NCBI GenBank assembly: GCA_049315325.1 | Contig: JBMOKJ010000002.1 | Span: forward strand, 372,001 to 436,000 | Source: CAXXIC01 sp049315325 | Lineage (GTDB): Bacteria > Bacteroidota > Bacteroidia > Bacteroidales > UBA7332 | DNA length: 64,000 nucleotides | Direction: 5' to 3' | Program-made: the position numbers and the translations under genes | Part shown: in pieces, positions 1 to 8,670 of the stretch | Numbering within the stretch: the first letter of the stretch is position 1 | Layout: every line of letters starts with the position of its first letter | The notes under the pieces: generated by a model | What the model was told of the DNA's origin: nothing | The model's database searches: none | The model's input: the letters and a program-made list of their open reading frames with translations, nothing else

Positions 1-1
1 T

Positions 2-100
2 GAGCTTATGGGGATAATGGGCTTGTTTGGGAACTTTATTTTTGCCTCTATTTCCCAAATAGATTTGACGGTAATTGATTTTATAAAAAGTATCTTCTAA
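2..100 (+). CDS. C-terminal end of an unidentified, probably membrane, protein (partial)
   Basis: This is the only frame open from the left edge. It gives 32 residues ending in TAA, 12 bases before the next ATG. The fragment is strongly hydrophobic and ends in Lys-Ser-Ile-Phe. Its tight spacing to a polysaccharide-locus gene suggests it is the last helix of an upstream locus gene. A flippase (Wzx) or polymerase (Wzy) would fit, since neither is otherwise evident here, but that is inference. The fragment is too short to assign. Confidence 0.45.
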   Translation, partial: ELMGIMGLFGNFIFASISQIDLTVIDFIKSIF

Positions 101-112
101 AAGTTGTATAGA

Positions 113-1222
113 ATGTTATTTTTAAAAGATACTGTAAAGCTGATTCTTAATTTCTCTGGGTTTCACACCAGTCGTAAGATTGTTGTTATCGAGTCTGACG
201 ACTGGGGGAGCATTAGGATGCCTTCATTAGGTAATTATCAAAATTTGAAAAAGAGAGGAGTCGATATTGAAACAGGTGATAATCTGATTTATAACCAAAA
301 TGATACTTTGGAACGTAGTGTCGATCTAGAGTTCTTATTTGAAGTACTCGATTCGGTAAGAGATTGTCATCGTAATCCAGCCAAGATGACTGCAATTGCT
401 GTTGTTGCAAATCCAGATTTTGACAAAATAAATGAGAATCATTTTAGGGAATATGTATATGAACCCATCACAGAAACTTTTAGTCGCTATAGTGGTTGTG
501 AACACTCATTTGATTTGTGGAAAGAAGGAGTTAAGCGAGGAATATTTAGACCTCAATTTCATGCACGTGAGCATTTGAATGTAAATGAGTGGATGAGAGC
601 ACTTCAAGCAAAAGATGAGATGGCTCATTTTGCGTTTAATAATGGGTTTTGGGGGTATAATAATGCAAAACAAGGTGGAGTCTCTTTTCAGGCTGCATTT
701 GATTTTGTAAATCCTGGCGATTTGATGAGTCAGGCCGAATCGATTGACAGTGGATTGAAATTGTTCGAACAACTGATGGGCTATCAAGCGACTTACTTTG
801 TTCCTACAAACGGTCCATTTAACAATTCGTTAGAGCAAGTTGCAGCCAATGGAGGTATCTCTTTGATGTATGGTTCCCGATTTCAATCTATGCCTATTGG
901 ACATGGGGAAAGCAAGACTGTTTATCACTACTTTGGGCAACGAAACCAGTGGAACCAGCGCTATATTATGAGGAATGTGATGTTTGAACCTTTTAAAGGC
1001 GGACAAGATTGGATTGATACTTGCTTACATGATATCTCTTTTGCTTTTAAATGTAAACAACCGGCAGTAATCTGTTCGCACAGGGTGAATTACATGGGTG
1101 GTCTTAGGTTTGAGAATAGAGATCAGGGATTGTCTCAATTGAAACAGTTGTTAAAAGCGATTGTGAGGAAATGGTCTGATGTAGAATTTATGACGACTGA
1201 CCAACTACAGGAAATTATGTAA
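113..1222 (+). CDS. Polysaccharide deacetylase-like protein, copy 1
   Basis: A 369-residue protein with features of the NodB/polysaccharide (de)acetylase superfamily. An SDDWGS motif at residues 28-33 resembles catalytic motif 1. HAREH (His150, His154) has the HxxxH spacing of metal-binding motif 2. Such enzymes usually remove N- or O-acetyl groups from sugars using a divalent metal. There is no signal peptide, so it probably acts in the cytoplasm on a lipid-linked or nucleotide-linked intermediate. I chose the ATG at 113; a TTG at 104 would add three residues. A paralogue of almost equal length lies at 2307, with only an acyltransferase between them. The family assignment rests on motifs and the substrate is unknown. 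Confidence 0.7.
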   Translation: MLFLKDTVKLILNFSGFHTSRKIVVIESDDWGSIRMPSLGNYQNLKKRGVDIETGDNLIYNQNDTLERSVDLEFLFEVLDSVRDCHRNPAKMTAIAVVANPDFDKINENHFREYVYEPITETFSRYSGCEHSFDLWKEGVKRGIFRPQFHAREHLNVNEWMRALQAKDEMAHFAFNNGFWGYNNAKQGGVSFQAAFDFVNPGDLMSQAESIDSGLKLFEQLMGYQATYFVPTNGPFNNSLEQVAANGGISLMYGSRFQSMPIGHGESKTVYHYFGQRNQWNQRYIMRNVMFEPFKGGQDWIDTCLHDISFAFKCKQPAVICSHRVNYMGGLRFENRDQGLSQLKQLLKAIVRKWSDVEFMTTDQLQEIM

Positions 1223-1234
1223 TATAATGAAAAT

Positions 1235-2281
1235 ATGAATCTTAAGTACTATAAAAATTTAGATGGGTTAAGAGGTATTGCATCATTGATGGTTCTCGTT
1301 TTCCATTTTTTTATAACACCAAACTCATCATATCTGACGAATCGCTCTGTTTATCAGTCTCTCACCTTATTTGGTCAGCATGGGGTCTCCTTATTTTTTG
1401 TTTTATCCGGGTTCGTTATTACAAGAATTTTGATTAATTCGAAGGAAGATGAAAATTACTTTGTTCGGTTTTATTGGAAAAGGGCTCTTCGTATATTACC
1501 TCTTTATTATATATTTTTATTCGCATTTTATTTCGCATTGGATTTGCTGAAGTGGAGTAATATCTCCCACCAGCTTCCATATCTATTATACTATCAAAAT
1601 TTTGACACGATATTTAATTTTGTCGCACTTGGGCCGTCTCATTATTGGTCATTGGCTATTGAAGAACATTTTTATTTGATTTGGCCGCTTGTAGTCTATT
1701 TTGTCCCAACTCGAAATTTACTAAAAGTGATATTTATTCTCTTTGTAGCTGTATTTTTAGTTAAGTATGTGATGCTCTTTCATGGTATCGGAATTAGCAA
1801 ATTTACTTTTGCCCGTATAGATCAACTATTGTTTGGAGCTATTCTATCCATTATGGAGTTGAAGAATATGTTTAAAAATGACAAAACACGGATATACTTA
1901 TTCTTGATACTCATTGGAACATTGCTTATAAATGCTATTCTTTTTTTACAAGCGAACAATTATCCATTTTGGACAGAATTATTAAAATACACAACATTAG
2001 GTCTTTTGTTCTTTACATTTCTAGGGTGGTTAATTACATTAAATGGAGATCATCCTCTAAATGTTTTATTATCTAGTAAAGTGCTACAATATTTAGGTAA
2101 AATTAGTTATGGGATTTACATATGGCATATTTTAGTTCTGTTTATCTTGAATAAGTACTTCTTGACAAAAAATTTGATTCTTGACTTTAGTTTATCAATT
2201 GCATTATCTATTTTGGTTGCGCATATAAGCTTTTATTATTATGAAAGACAATTTTTGAAATTGAAAAACAAGTATGCCTAA
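1235..2281 (+). CDS. Acyltransferase family 3 (OafA/YrhL-like) membrane protein
   Basis: A 348-residue integral membrane protein with about ten hydrophobic segments. The N-terminal LDGLRGIA motif (residues 9-16) is followed by His24, both hallmarks of acyltransferase-3 enzymes. The SGFVITR and WSLAIEEHFYL motifs follow. The family moves acyl, usually acetyl, groups across or at the inner membrane onto sugars of O-antigen or exopolysaccharide. It starts 12 bases after the preceding deacetylase-like gene, and a second deacetylase-like gene follows, so acetyl removal and addition are encoded side by side. It lacks a C-terminal SGNH domain, which some OafA proteins carry. The target sugar cannot be read from the sequence. 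Confidence 0.88.
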   Translation: MNLKYYKNLDGLRGIASLMVLVFHFFITPNSSYLTNRSVYQSLTLFGQHGVSLFFVLSGFVITRILINSKEDENYFVRFYWKRALRILPLYYIFLFAFYFALDLLKWSNISHQLPYLLYYQNFDTIFNFVALGPSHYWSLAIEEHFYLIWPLVVYFVPTRNLLKVIFILFVAVFLVKYVMLFHGIGISKFTFARIDQLLFGAILSIMELKNMFKNDKTRIYLFLILIGTLLINAILFLQANNYPFWTELLKYTTLGLLFFTFLGWLITLNGDHPLNVLLSSKVLQYLGKISYGIYIWHILVLFILNKYFLTKNLILDFSLSIALSILVAHISFYYYERQFLKLKNKYA

Positions 2282-2306
2282 AAGACATTAATGAGAAATA
2301 GTCTTT

Positions 2307-3425
2307 ATGATGATTAAAAACATTACTCGAATTATACTTCGCGATTTTCATCAGATATTTGGATGGAAAACAGACCGTAAAATCATCGTCTTTGAATCTG
2401 ATGATTGGGGTAGTATTCGGCTTCCTTCAAAAGAGGTCTATAATCGGTTTAAGCAACGAGGATTTTCCGTTGAAAAAAGTGATTATAATAGATTAGACAC
2501 ACTTGAGTCGAAAAACGATTTGAATTTTCTGTTCGAAGTTCTCACTGGGTTTAAAAACCGGGAGGGAGTTCACCCTGTTTTTACCCCAAATATGATTGTG
2601 GCAAATCCTGATTTTAAGAAAATTGAGGAATCGGGCTTTTCTACCTATTTCTACGAACCGCTTCCCGAGACTTTACAACGCTATTATCCAAAAGAGGATG
2701 TTTTTGCTGTTTATCGACAAGGAATGGATCAAAACTTGTTTCATCCACAATTTCATGGGCGTGAGCACCTGAATATTCATCGTTGGATGAAGAGGTTGCA
2801 GGAAAGGGATGAAGATACCTTGTTCTCTTTTCAACACCGATCAACGTATTCAGGCAAGAGTGATTATAGTTTCATGGAGGCATTTGATTTTGACTCTGCA
2901 GACGAAATTGATTTTCAGAAAGAGGTAATTCGTGACGGTCTTAATCTCTTTGAACAGTTGTTCGGCTATCGATCAAAGTCCTTTATTCCTCCATGTTATG
3001 TATGGGATTCAAAGATTGAAAATGCTTTGAAGGAATATGGTGTTGAAACTATTCAAGGAGGTCGTTACCAATATCAGCCTACAGGAGTGAATGAAGTTTA
3101 TAGTAAGCGTTACCATTATATGGGTGAAATGAACAACTACGGTCAAAGATTCTTGATACGTAATGCCATTTTTGAACCTTCGTTGTTTAAGAAATCGGAT
3201 TGGGTGGATTATTCACTGTCGACAATAAGTTCTGCATTTCGTTGGGAAAAACCCGCTATAATTTCTACCCATAGAATTAACTATATGGGTTCACTTGACG
3301 ATAAAAATCGAGATGCAACTCTCAAACTTTTATCCCAACTATTAAAACGAATTGTCTCCAAATGGCCGGATGTAGAATTTATGACTTCCGATCAATTGGG
3401 TGATTTTATGTCGAATCGTCGATAA
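2307..3425 (+). CDS. Polysaccharide deacetylase-like protein, copy 2
   Basis: A 372-residue paralogue of the protein at 113. It keeps the same motifs: SDDWGS with Asp32-Asp33, HGREH with His150 and His154, and a late HRINYMGSL segment matching HRVNYMGGL of copy 1. The central 90 residues differ most, which suggests different substrates rather than a recent duplication. It starts with a double ATG, and the preceding gene ends 25 bases upstream. It is probably a cytoplasmic metal-dependent deacetylase acting on the polysaccharide made by this locus. The family is inferred from motifs and the reaction is not proven. Confidence 0.7.
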   Translation: MMIKNITRIILRDFHQIFGWKTDRKIIVFESDDWGSIRLPSKEVYNRFKQRGFSVEKSDYNRLDTLESKNDLNFLFEVLTGFKNREGVHPVFTPNMIVANPDFKKIEESGFSTYFYEPLPETLQRYYPKEDVFAVYRQGMDQNLFHPQFHGREHLNIHRWMKRLQERDEDTLFSFQHRSTYSGKSDYSFMEAFDFDSADEIDFQKEVIRDGLNLFEQLFGYRSKSFIPPCYVWDSKIENALKEYGVETIQGGRYQYQPTGVNEVYSKRYHYMGEMNNYGQRFLIRNAIFEPSLFKKSDWVDYSLSTISSAFRWEKPAIISTHRINYMGSLDDKNRDATLKLLSQLLKRIVSKWPDVEFMTSDQLGDFMSNRR

Positions 3426-3498
3426 AATGGGCAAAAACGCTCAATAAATTTTAATAAAAGAGCAGAAAGCGTTATATTCGAAGCATGAATTGAAACGA

Positions 3499-4641
3499 AT
3501 GTATATGTCTGATTCTATTAATGTGTTGATTACAGGAGATTTTTGTCCTATAAACCGAGTTGAAAAATTGGCTCTTGATGGACAATACGATGCTGTTTTT
3601 AATGATTTCATAACAGTTTTTGATGGGAATGATTTGAATGTGACAGATTTGGAATGTCCATTGTCAGAGAGTACTTATCGACTAAATAAGACTGGGCCTC
3701 ATCAATTTGCACATCCCGATACAATCAATTTGCTTTCATATGCAAAGTTTAATCTCGTTGTTTTAGCAAACAATCACATCATCGACCTTGGTAAAGAGGG
3801 TGTAGATGATACGCTGAAATTGTGTGAAAGTATTGGAATTGAAACAATTGGACTTGGTTACAATGAAATAGCGGCGAGAAAGTACTTTGTCAAAAAAATA
3901 AAAGGCAAAAAGCTAGCAATTCTGAATTTTAGTGACAATGAATTTCTATCAACACCTGATAAAACAGTACAAGCAAATCCGTTGCATTTGATTCATAATT
4001 TCCACGATATTAAAGAAGCTAAGGCAACGTGTGATTTTGTAATTGTAGTAGCTCATGCTGGTAATGAGTTTTATCATTTACCTTCTCCTCGGACTAAAGA
4101 ACTGTATCGATTCTTGGTAGATGCCGGAGCTGATGCCGTAGTTGCTCATCATACCCATTGCTTCAGTGGATACGAAGTTTATAAAGAGAAACCTATTTTT
4201 TATGGATTAGGTAATTTTTTATACGATAATCCGAATAAGTATCAAGGTGATTGGAACGAAGGATTTGTTGTTCGATTTTCGCTGAAAGAAACTATAGATT
4301 TTGAAATCATTCCGCTTAAACAAGGAAATGAAGTGCCTGGTGTTTTTCAGCTTACAGAAACTGAAAAGAGTACTTTCTTTAAAAAATTAGAACAGCACAG
4401 TGGCATTATTCAAGATGACGATGCGCTAGAGCTCTCTTTTCAAGCGTATTGCCAAAGTGTGAGCAATATGTACGATGCATTTCTCGAACCTTACTGGGGT
4501 AAATATATTCATAAATTGAAAAGTCTTGGGTTGTTTCCTCGATTATTAAATAGACGAAAAAGACTTTTGTATCTGAATTTGATCAGATGTGAATCTCACC
4601 GCGATGTTTTGATGCGGTTACTCTATCGATTTACCAACTAA
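3499..4641 (+). CDS. CapA-family metallophosphatase-like protein
   Basis: About 380 residues with the CapA (poly-gamma-glutamate synthesis) metallophosphoesterase fold. Visible motifs are the early TGDFCP, then DLECPL, LANNHIIDLG and VVAHAGNE. The late AHHTHCFSGYE is followed by GLGNFLYD. The family resembles calcineurin-like phosphatases and appears in capsule loci well beyond true polyglutamate producers; its exact reaction is often unknown. There is no pgsB or pgsC partner here, so polyglutamate synthesis is unlikely. The first in-frame codon is a TTG at 3490. I prefer the ATG at 3499; the ATG at 3505 is equally possible. The C-terminal 70 residues are basic and lack recognised motifs. Confidence 0.8.
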   Translation: MYMSDSINVLITGDFCPINRVEKLALDGQYDAVFNDFITVFDGNDLNVTDLECPLSESTYRLNKTGPHQFAHPDTINLLSYAKFNLVVLANNHIIDLGKEGVDDTLKLCESIGIETIGLGYNEIAARKYFVKKIKGKKLAILNFSDNEFLSTPDKTVQANPLHLIHNFHDIKEAKATCDFVIVVAHAGNEFYHLPSPRTKELYRFLVDAGADAVVAHHTHCFSGYEVYKEKPIFYGLGNFLYDNPNKYQGDWNEGFVVRFSLKETIDFEIIPLKQGNEVPGVFQLTETEKSTFFKKLEQHSGIIQDDDALELSFQAYCQSVSNMYDAFLEPYWGKYIHKLKSLGLFPRLLNRRKRLLYLNLIRCESHRDVLMRLLYRFTN

Positions 4642-4674
4642 TAATTGGTATGTAAATATTACGATTACAATATT

Positions 4675-6600
4675 ATGTGTGGAATTTCAGGATATATAAA
4701 TATAAATGGCAAGTCGATTGAATCTAATTCGATCAATCGAAAGATGCTGTTAACTCAGAAGCACAGAGGTCCTGATGATTCAGGTATCAGAGCCTTTAGC
4801 TTAAAAAATAGTGTGTCTAAGGAGTTGTCTGTCGATTCCGATGTGTTGGTTGATAATCAGTTCGATGCTATTCTGGGATTTAACAGGTTGAGTATATTAG
4901 ACCTCTCGCCTAATGGTCATCAACCAATGATTAGTCCAAACGAAGAGGTTATAATTGCGTTAAACGGTGAAGTTTATAATGTTTTTGATTATAAACCGGA
5001 ATTGGATTATCCATTCAAAGGGACAAGCGACACAGAGGTGGTATTGGCATTGTACCTCGAGTATGGTATAGACGGAATGTTAGCTCGTCTGAATGGAATG
5101 TTTGCAATCGTGATTGTCGATTTCAGAAGTTCGACAACATACATTGTTCGTGATCGTTTGGGTATCAAACCAATGTATTATATCCACAATGCCGACTTGT
5201 TGGCTTTCTCTTCCGAGTTTAAAAGTTTCAAACATCTTGATAATTTTAATTTTGAATTGGATGAAACCCAACTGCATGAATATATGCTTTTTAGAAGCAA
5301 TATTTCTGGGACCTTGCTCAAAGGTATTCATTCTTTGGAACCAGGACATTACTTGACTTATACATTGGACAAAGAGTTGATAAACACAACCTATTTTGAT
5401 GTTAACCAGTTGAATAGAAGTCAGTCGGCTCAACAAGATATTGAGTTTTATAAAAAACAGTTGTCGAATGCTTTGACCAAAAGTGTTGAACGTCAATTGA
5501 TGAGTGATGTGAAACTGGGTTGTCAATTGTCTGGAGGTGTTGATTCGTCTATAGTGACCTACCTAGCGAATAAAACGAAACAAAACGATCTATTTGAAAG
5601 TGTTTCGATAGTTTTTGAAGATGAACATTTTAGTGAAGAAAAATACATTGACCAGGTGACTTCGCAGTTAGGTATTGAATCTCATAAGTTTATACTAGAT
5701 GACGAATATTACCTTGATAATTTCCGGAAAGCGACTTGGCATTTTGAGTCCCCAATAAATCATCCTAATACTATCGGTATTTTCCTTTTGGCACAGCGTT
5801 CGCAGGAGTTCGTAACGGTTTTGCTTAGTGGGGAAGGAGCCGATGAGGTTTTTGGGGGTTATGGTCGCTTCAAAGATGTCTGCTTCCCTTGGAATCCTAA
5901 ATTGCTTTTGGGTCACATTAAAGATTCGTTGTTTCACTCTTCAAAATGGAGCAATTACTTTAACCGAGATTATCAGGCAATTATGTCTTCTTCGTTTATG
6001 AAGATAAGCATGGCAAAAGAGCTTTTTCAGGAATTTGACTTAGATAAAGCGCTCAAAACAAGACGTTCAGTTTATTCTTCTCAGGCAGGTTCAGTCTTTG
6101 ATAAACAGGTGAAATATGAAATAAAAACCTATCTTCCCGATTTATTGATTCGTCAGGATAAAATGTCGATGGCTCACTCTATTGAGAATCGAGTGCCATT
6201 TCTCGATAATGAGGTGCTTGAGGCTTCGTTTCAATTACCTGAAGAGTTGTTGAAACCGAGAAAAGAGAAGAAAAACAGCGAAAAATACCTGTTAAAATTA
6301 TTGACAGCAGATGTTTTGGGGGATGAGTTTGCTTTCAGAGACAAAATGGGTTTTGGAATACCACTTCGACAGTTTTTTACTCATTCGAAAATGAAAGCTT
6401 TCTTGACCGACGAAATTCTCCCTTCTGTGAAAGAGCGAGGTGTGATGAAATACGATACAGTTGCTTCATGGATTCAAAATATTGATAAACTGAAATACCG
6501 AGAAATCGAATCGTTGTGGATAGTTGTTGCATTTGAAATCTGGGCACAAACCTATTTAGATGGAAAAAATGAAAATTGGGATACATCATTGCGAAGGTAG
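4675..6600 (+). CDS. asnB: Asparagine synthase (glutamine-hydrolysing), AsnB-like
   Basis: A 641-residue class II glutamine amidotransferase. The start is fixed at the ATG giving Met-Cys-Gly because Cys2 is the glutaminase nucleophile; the upstream TTG extension at 4645 would bury it. The N-terminal Ntn domain (about 1-220) has RGPDDSG and NGEVYN. The synthetase domain carries the ATP PP-loop SGGVDSS. In polysaccharide loci such enzymes often amidate sugar carboxylates (for example uronic acids to uronamides) rather than aspartate; this is inference from context. The 3' end overlaps the next gene by 32 to 41 bases, so the two are probably translationally coupled. Confidence 0.9.
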   Translation: MCGISGYININGKSIESNSINRKMLLTQKHRGPDDSGIRAFSLKNSVSKELSVDSDVLVDNQFDAILGFNRLSILDLSPNGHQPMISPNEEVIIALNGEVYNVFDYKPELDYPFKGTSDTEVVLALYLEYGIDGMLARLNGMFAIVIVDFRSSTTYIVRDRLGIKPMYYIHNADLLAFSSEFKSFKHLDNFNFELDETQLHEYMLFRSNISGTLLKGIHSLEPGHYLTYTLDKELINTTYFDVNQLNRSQSAQQDIEFYKKQLSNALTKSVERQLMSDVKLGCQLSGGVDSSIVTYLANKTKQNDLFESVSIVFEDEHFSEEKYIDQVTSQLGIESHKFILDDEYYLDNFRKATWHFESPINHPNTIGIFLLAQRSQEFVTVLLSGEGADEVFGGYGRFKDVCFPWNPKLLLGHIKDSLFHSSKWSNYFNRDYQAIMSSSFMKISMAKELFQEFDLDKALKTRRSVYSSQAGSVFDKQVKYEIKTYLPDLLIRQDKMSMAHSIENRVPFLDNEVLEASFQLPEELLKPRKEKKNSEKYLLKLLTADVLGDEFAFRDKMGFGIPLRQFFTHSKMKAFLTDEILPSVKERGVMKYDTVASWIQNIDKLKYREIESLWIVVAFEIWAQTYLDGKNENWDTSLRR

Positions 6601-7576
6601 CTTTAGTGGCCGTTGGATTGACTATTGTGTCAAGAAAAATATCCCTTACAAGATTGTAGACTGCTATCAATCGGATATTATTGATCAACTTAGTGATTGT
6701 GATGCACTGATGTGGCATTTTCACCATGCGAGTTCACGTGATGTGTTGTTTGCAAAGCAGTTGCTTTATTCTGTGAAAGCATCTGAGCGTAAAATCTTCC
6801 CCGACTTTGATACCGTTTGGCATTTCGACGATAAAGTTGGACAAAAGTATTTGCTCGAAGCCGTTGATGAACCTTTGGTTCCTTCTTATGTATTCTATTC
6901 GAAATCTGATGCTTTGAAATGGATTAATGAAACTTCGTTTCCAAAAGTGTTCAAGTTAAGAGGTGGAGCAGGTTCTTCGAACGTTCGAATTGTGAACACA
7001 AAAACAGACGCAAAACGCTTAGTTAATATTGCGTTTGGTAGAGGATTTAGCCAATACAACAAATGGGAAAGTTTAAAAGACCGAATTAAAAAGTACCGTA
7101 AAGGTAAAACAACTTTGTTTGATGTAATTAAGGGATTTATCCGATTGGGTTATACAACTAAATTCGCTAGAATAGCTGGTCGTGAAAAAGGATATGTCTA
7201 TTTTCAAGACTTTATTCCAAACAATGATCACGATATTCGTGTTGTGGTGATAGGAGATAAGGCTTTTGCCATTAAACGGATGGTGCGCAAGAATGATTTT
7301 CGGGCATCAGGAAGTGGTACGCTTGTTTATGAGAAAAAGCATTTCGACGATCAAACCATTCAACTTTCATTTGATATTGCCTCAAAACTCAAAACACAAT
7401 GCCTAGCTTTTGATTTTGTTTATCAGAATGGTAAGCCGTTGATTGTTGAAATTAGTTATGGTTTTGCTTTAAATGGATACGATCCTTGTGTTGGGTATTG
7501 GACTTCGGACATGAATTGGCATGAAGGTAGTTTCAATCCACAAGAGTGGATGATTGATTTGGTTTTGAAAGAATAG
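6569..7576 (+). CDS. ATP-grasp family protein
   Basis: About 335 residues with a RimK-like ATP-grasp layout. There is an N-terminal alpha/beta domain, then PKVFKLRGGAGSSNVRIV (nucleotide-binding lysine and glycine-rich loop). DHDIRVVVIGDKAFAIKRMV follows, with the metal-binding C-terminal part LAFDFVYQNGKPLIVEIS. The enzymes form amide or thioester bonds through acyl-phosphates. It overlaps asnB, so it may add an amino acid or similar group to a sugar acid; this is inference. ATG 6569 gives the natural Met-Lys-Ile-Gly-Ile-His start; ATG 6560 would add three residues. The insert between the two ATP-grasp halves (about residues 155-200) is lysine-rich. Confidence 0.8.
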   Translation: MKIGIHHCEGSFSGRWIDYCVKKNIPYKIVDCYQSDIIDQLSDCDALMWHFHHASSRDVLFAKQLLYSVKASERKIFPDFDTVWHFDDKVGQKYLLEAVDEPLVPSYVFYSKSDALKWINETSFPKVFKLRGGAGSSNVRIVNTKTDAKRLVNIAFGRGFSQYNKWESLKDRIKKYRKGKTTLFDVIKGFIRLGYTTKFARIAGREKGYVYFQDFIPNNDHDIRVVVIGDKAFAIKRMVRKNDFRASGSGTLVYEKKHFDDQTIQLSFDIASKLKTQCLAFDFVYQNGKPLIVEISYGFALNGYDPCVGYWTSDMNWHEGSFNPQEWMIDLVLKE

Positions 7577-7581
7577 AAACT

Positions 7582-8670
7582 ATGTCGAAAACAAAAATAT
7601 GCTTAGTCATACCATCTTTATTGCCTGGTGGAATGGAGCGCGTGATGAGTGAGTTGGCAACCTATTTTTCTCAAACAGGCTCTGAAGTTCATTTGGTTTT
7701 ATATGGATTGAAACCATCTGTTTTTTATTTTATTTCTTCAAATATTGAGGTTCATATTCCAAATTGGGCATTTGATAATGCTAAGCGAACCTGGCATACG
7801 ATAAAACGCATGGCTTATCTTCGTAAAGAAGTGAAAACTATTCACCCTGATGTAGTTCTAAGCTTTGGTGAATATTGGAACAATTTTGGGCTTCTGTCGT
7901 TGTGGGGTTTGAATACCCCAATTTTTGTTTCAGACCGTTGTCAGCCTGATAAAAGTTTAGGTAAATTGCATGACTCGATGCGTAAGTATCTCTATCCAAC
8001 TGCTAAAGGAGTGGTTGCTCAAACCTCTATTGCCAAGGAAATTTATTATAAACAATCACTAAATAAAAATATACGAGTGATTGGAAACCCAATTCGTTCG
8101 ATTGATTCAACTTCTTGCATTAATTCAAGAGAAAAAATTGTTTTATCTGTAGGACGACTCATCGAGTCGAAGCATCACGATATGTTGATTGATATTTTTC
8201 TGCAGATCAATCTTCCAGAATGGAAGTTGGTTATAGTAGGAGGTGATGCTCTAAAAGAAAATGGCTATTCAAGACTAATGCGAAAAATTGTTGAGAGTGG
8301 AGCGGAGGATCGAGTGGTTTTAACGGGAAATATTTCAAATGTAGATGAATATTATTTGAAAAGTTCTATTTTTGCTTTCACGTCGAGTTCCGAAGGTTTT
8401 CCAAATGCAATAGGAGAGGCTATGTCTGCCGAATTGTCTGTTGTAGCGTTTGATTGTATTGCCGGACCTTCAGATATGATTGAAGATGGGAAGAATGGAT
8501 TTCTCGTACCGCTATTTGAAAAAGAGCTTTTTGCTCAAAGGCTGAAGTTTTTAATGGAAAATGGTGACATGAGAATGGAAATGGGAAAATATGCACAATC
8601 TTCAATGTCTCGTTTTACTGTTGAAAAGATTGGGCGAGAGTTTTATCAATTTATGACTAATGGTTTATGA
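7582..8670 (+). CDS. Glycosyltransferase family 4 (GT-B fold)
   Basis: A 362-residue GT4 enzyme. The N-terminal PSLLPGGMERVMSELA motif is typical of the acceptor domain in polysaccharide GT4 enzymes. The C-terminal donor domain has LSVGRLIESKHHD and the E-x7-E-type SSSEGFPNAIGEAMS motif. It transfers a sugar from a nucleotide donor to the growing lipid-linked repeat at the cytoplasmic face. The sequence resembles the AmsD/CapM group, often GalNAc or glucose transferases, but donor and acceptor cannot be assigned. It starts 5 bases after the ATP-grasp gene and ends in a 4-base ATGA overlap with the next glycosyltransferase. Confidence 0.92.
   Translation: MSKTKICLVIPSLLPGGMERVMSELATYFSQTGSEVHLVLYGLKPSVFYFISSNIEVHIPNWAFDNAKRTWHTIKRMAYLRKEVKTIHPDVVLSFGEYWNNFGLLSLWGLNTPIFVSDRCQPDKSLGKLHDSMRKYLYPTAKGVVAQTSIAKEIYYKQSLNKNIRVIGNPIRSIDSTSCINSREKIVLSVGRLIESKHHDMLIDIFLQINLPEWKLVIVGGDALKENGYSRLMRKIVESGAEDRVVLTGNISNVDEYYLKSSIFAFTSSSEGFPNAIGEAMSAELSVVAFDCIAGPSDMIEDGKNGFLVPLFEKELFAQRLKFLMENGDMRMEMGKYAQSSMSRFTVEKIGREFYQFMTNGL

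Noticed and set aside
3499..4641. Poly-gamma-glutamate capsule synthesis
   Set aside because: CapA-like protein present, but no pgsB or pgsC partner.
4645..4674. Upstream TTG extension of asparagine synthase
   Set aside because: It would move the catalytic Cys away from position 2, which the glutaminase domain needs free after Met removal.
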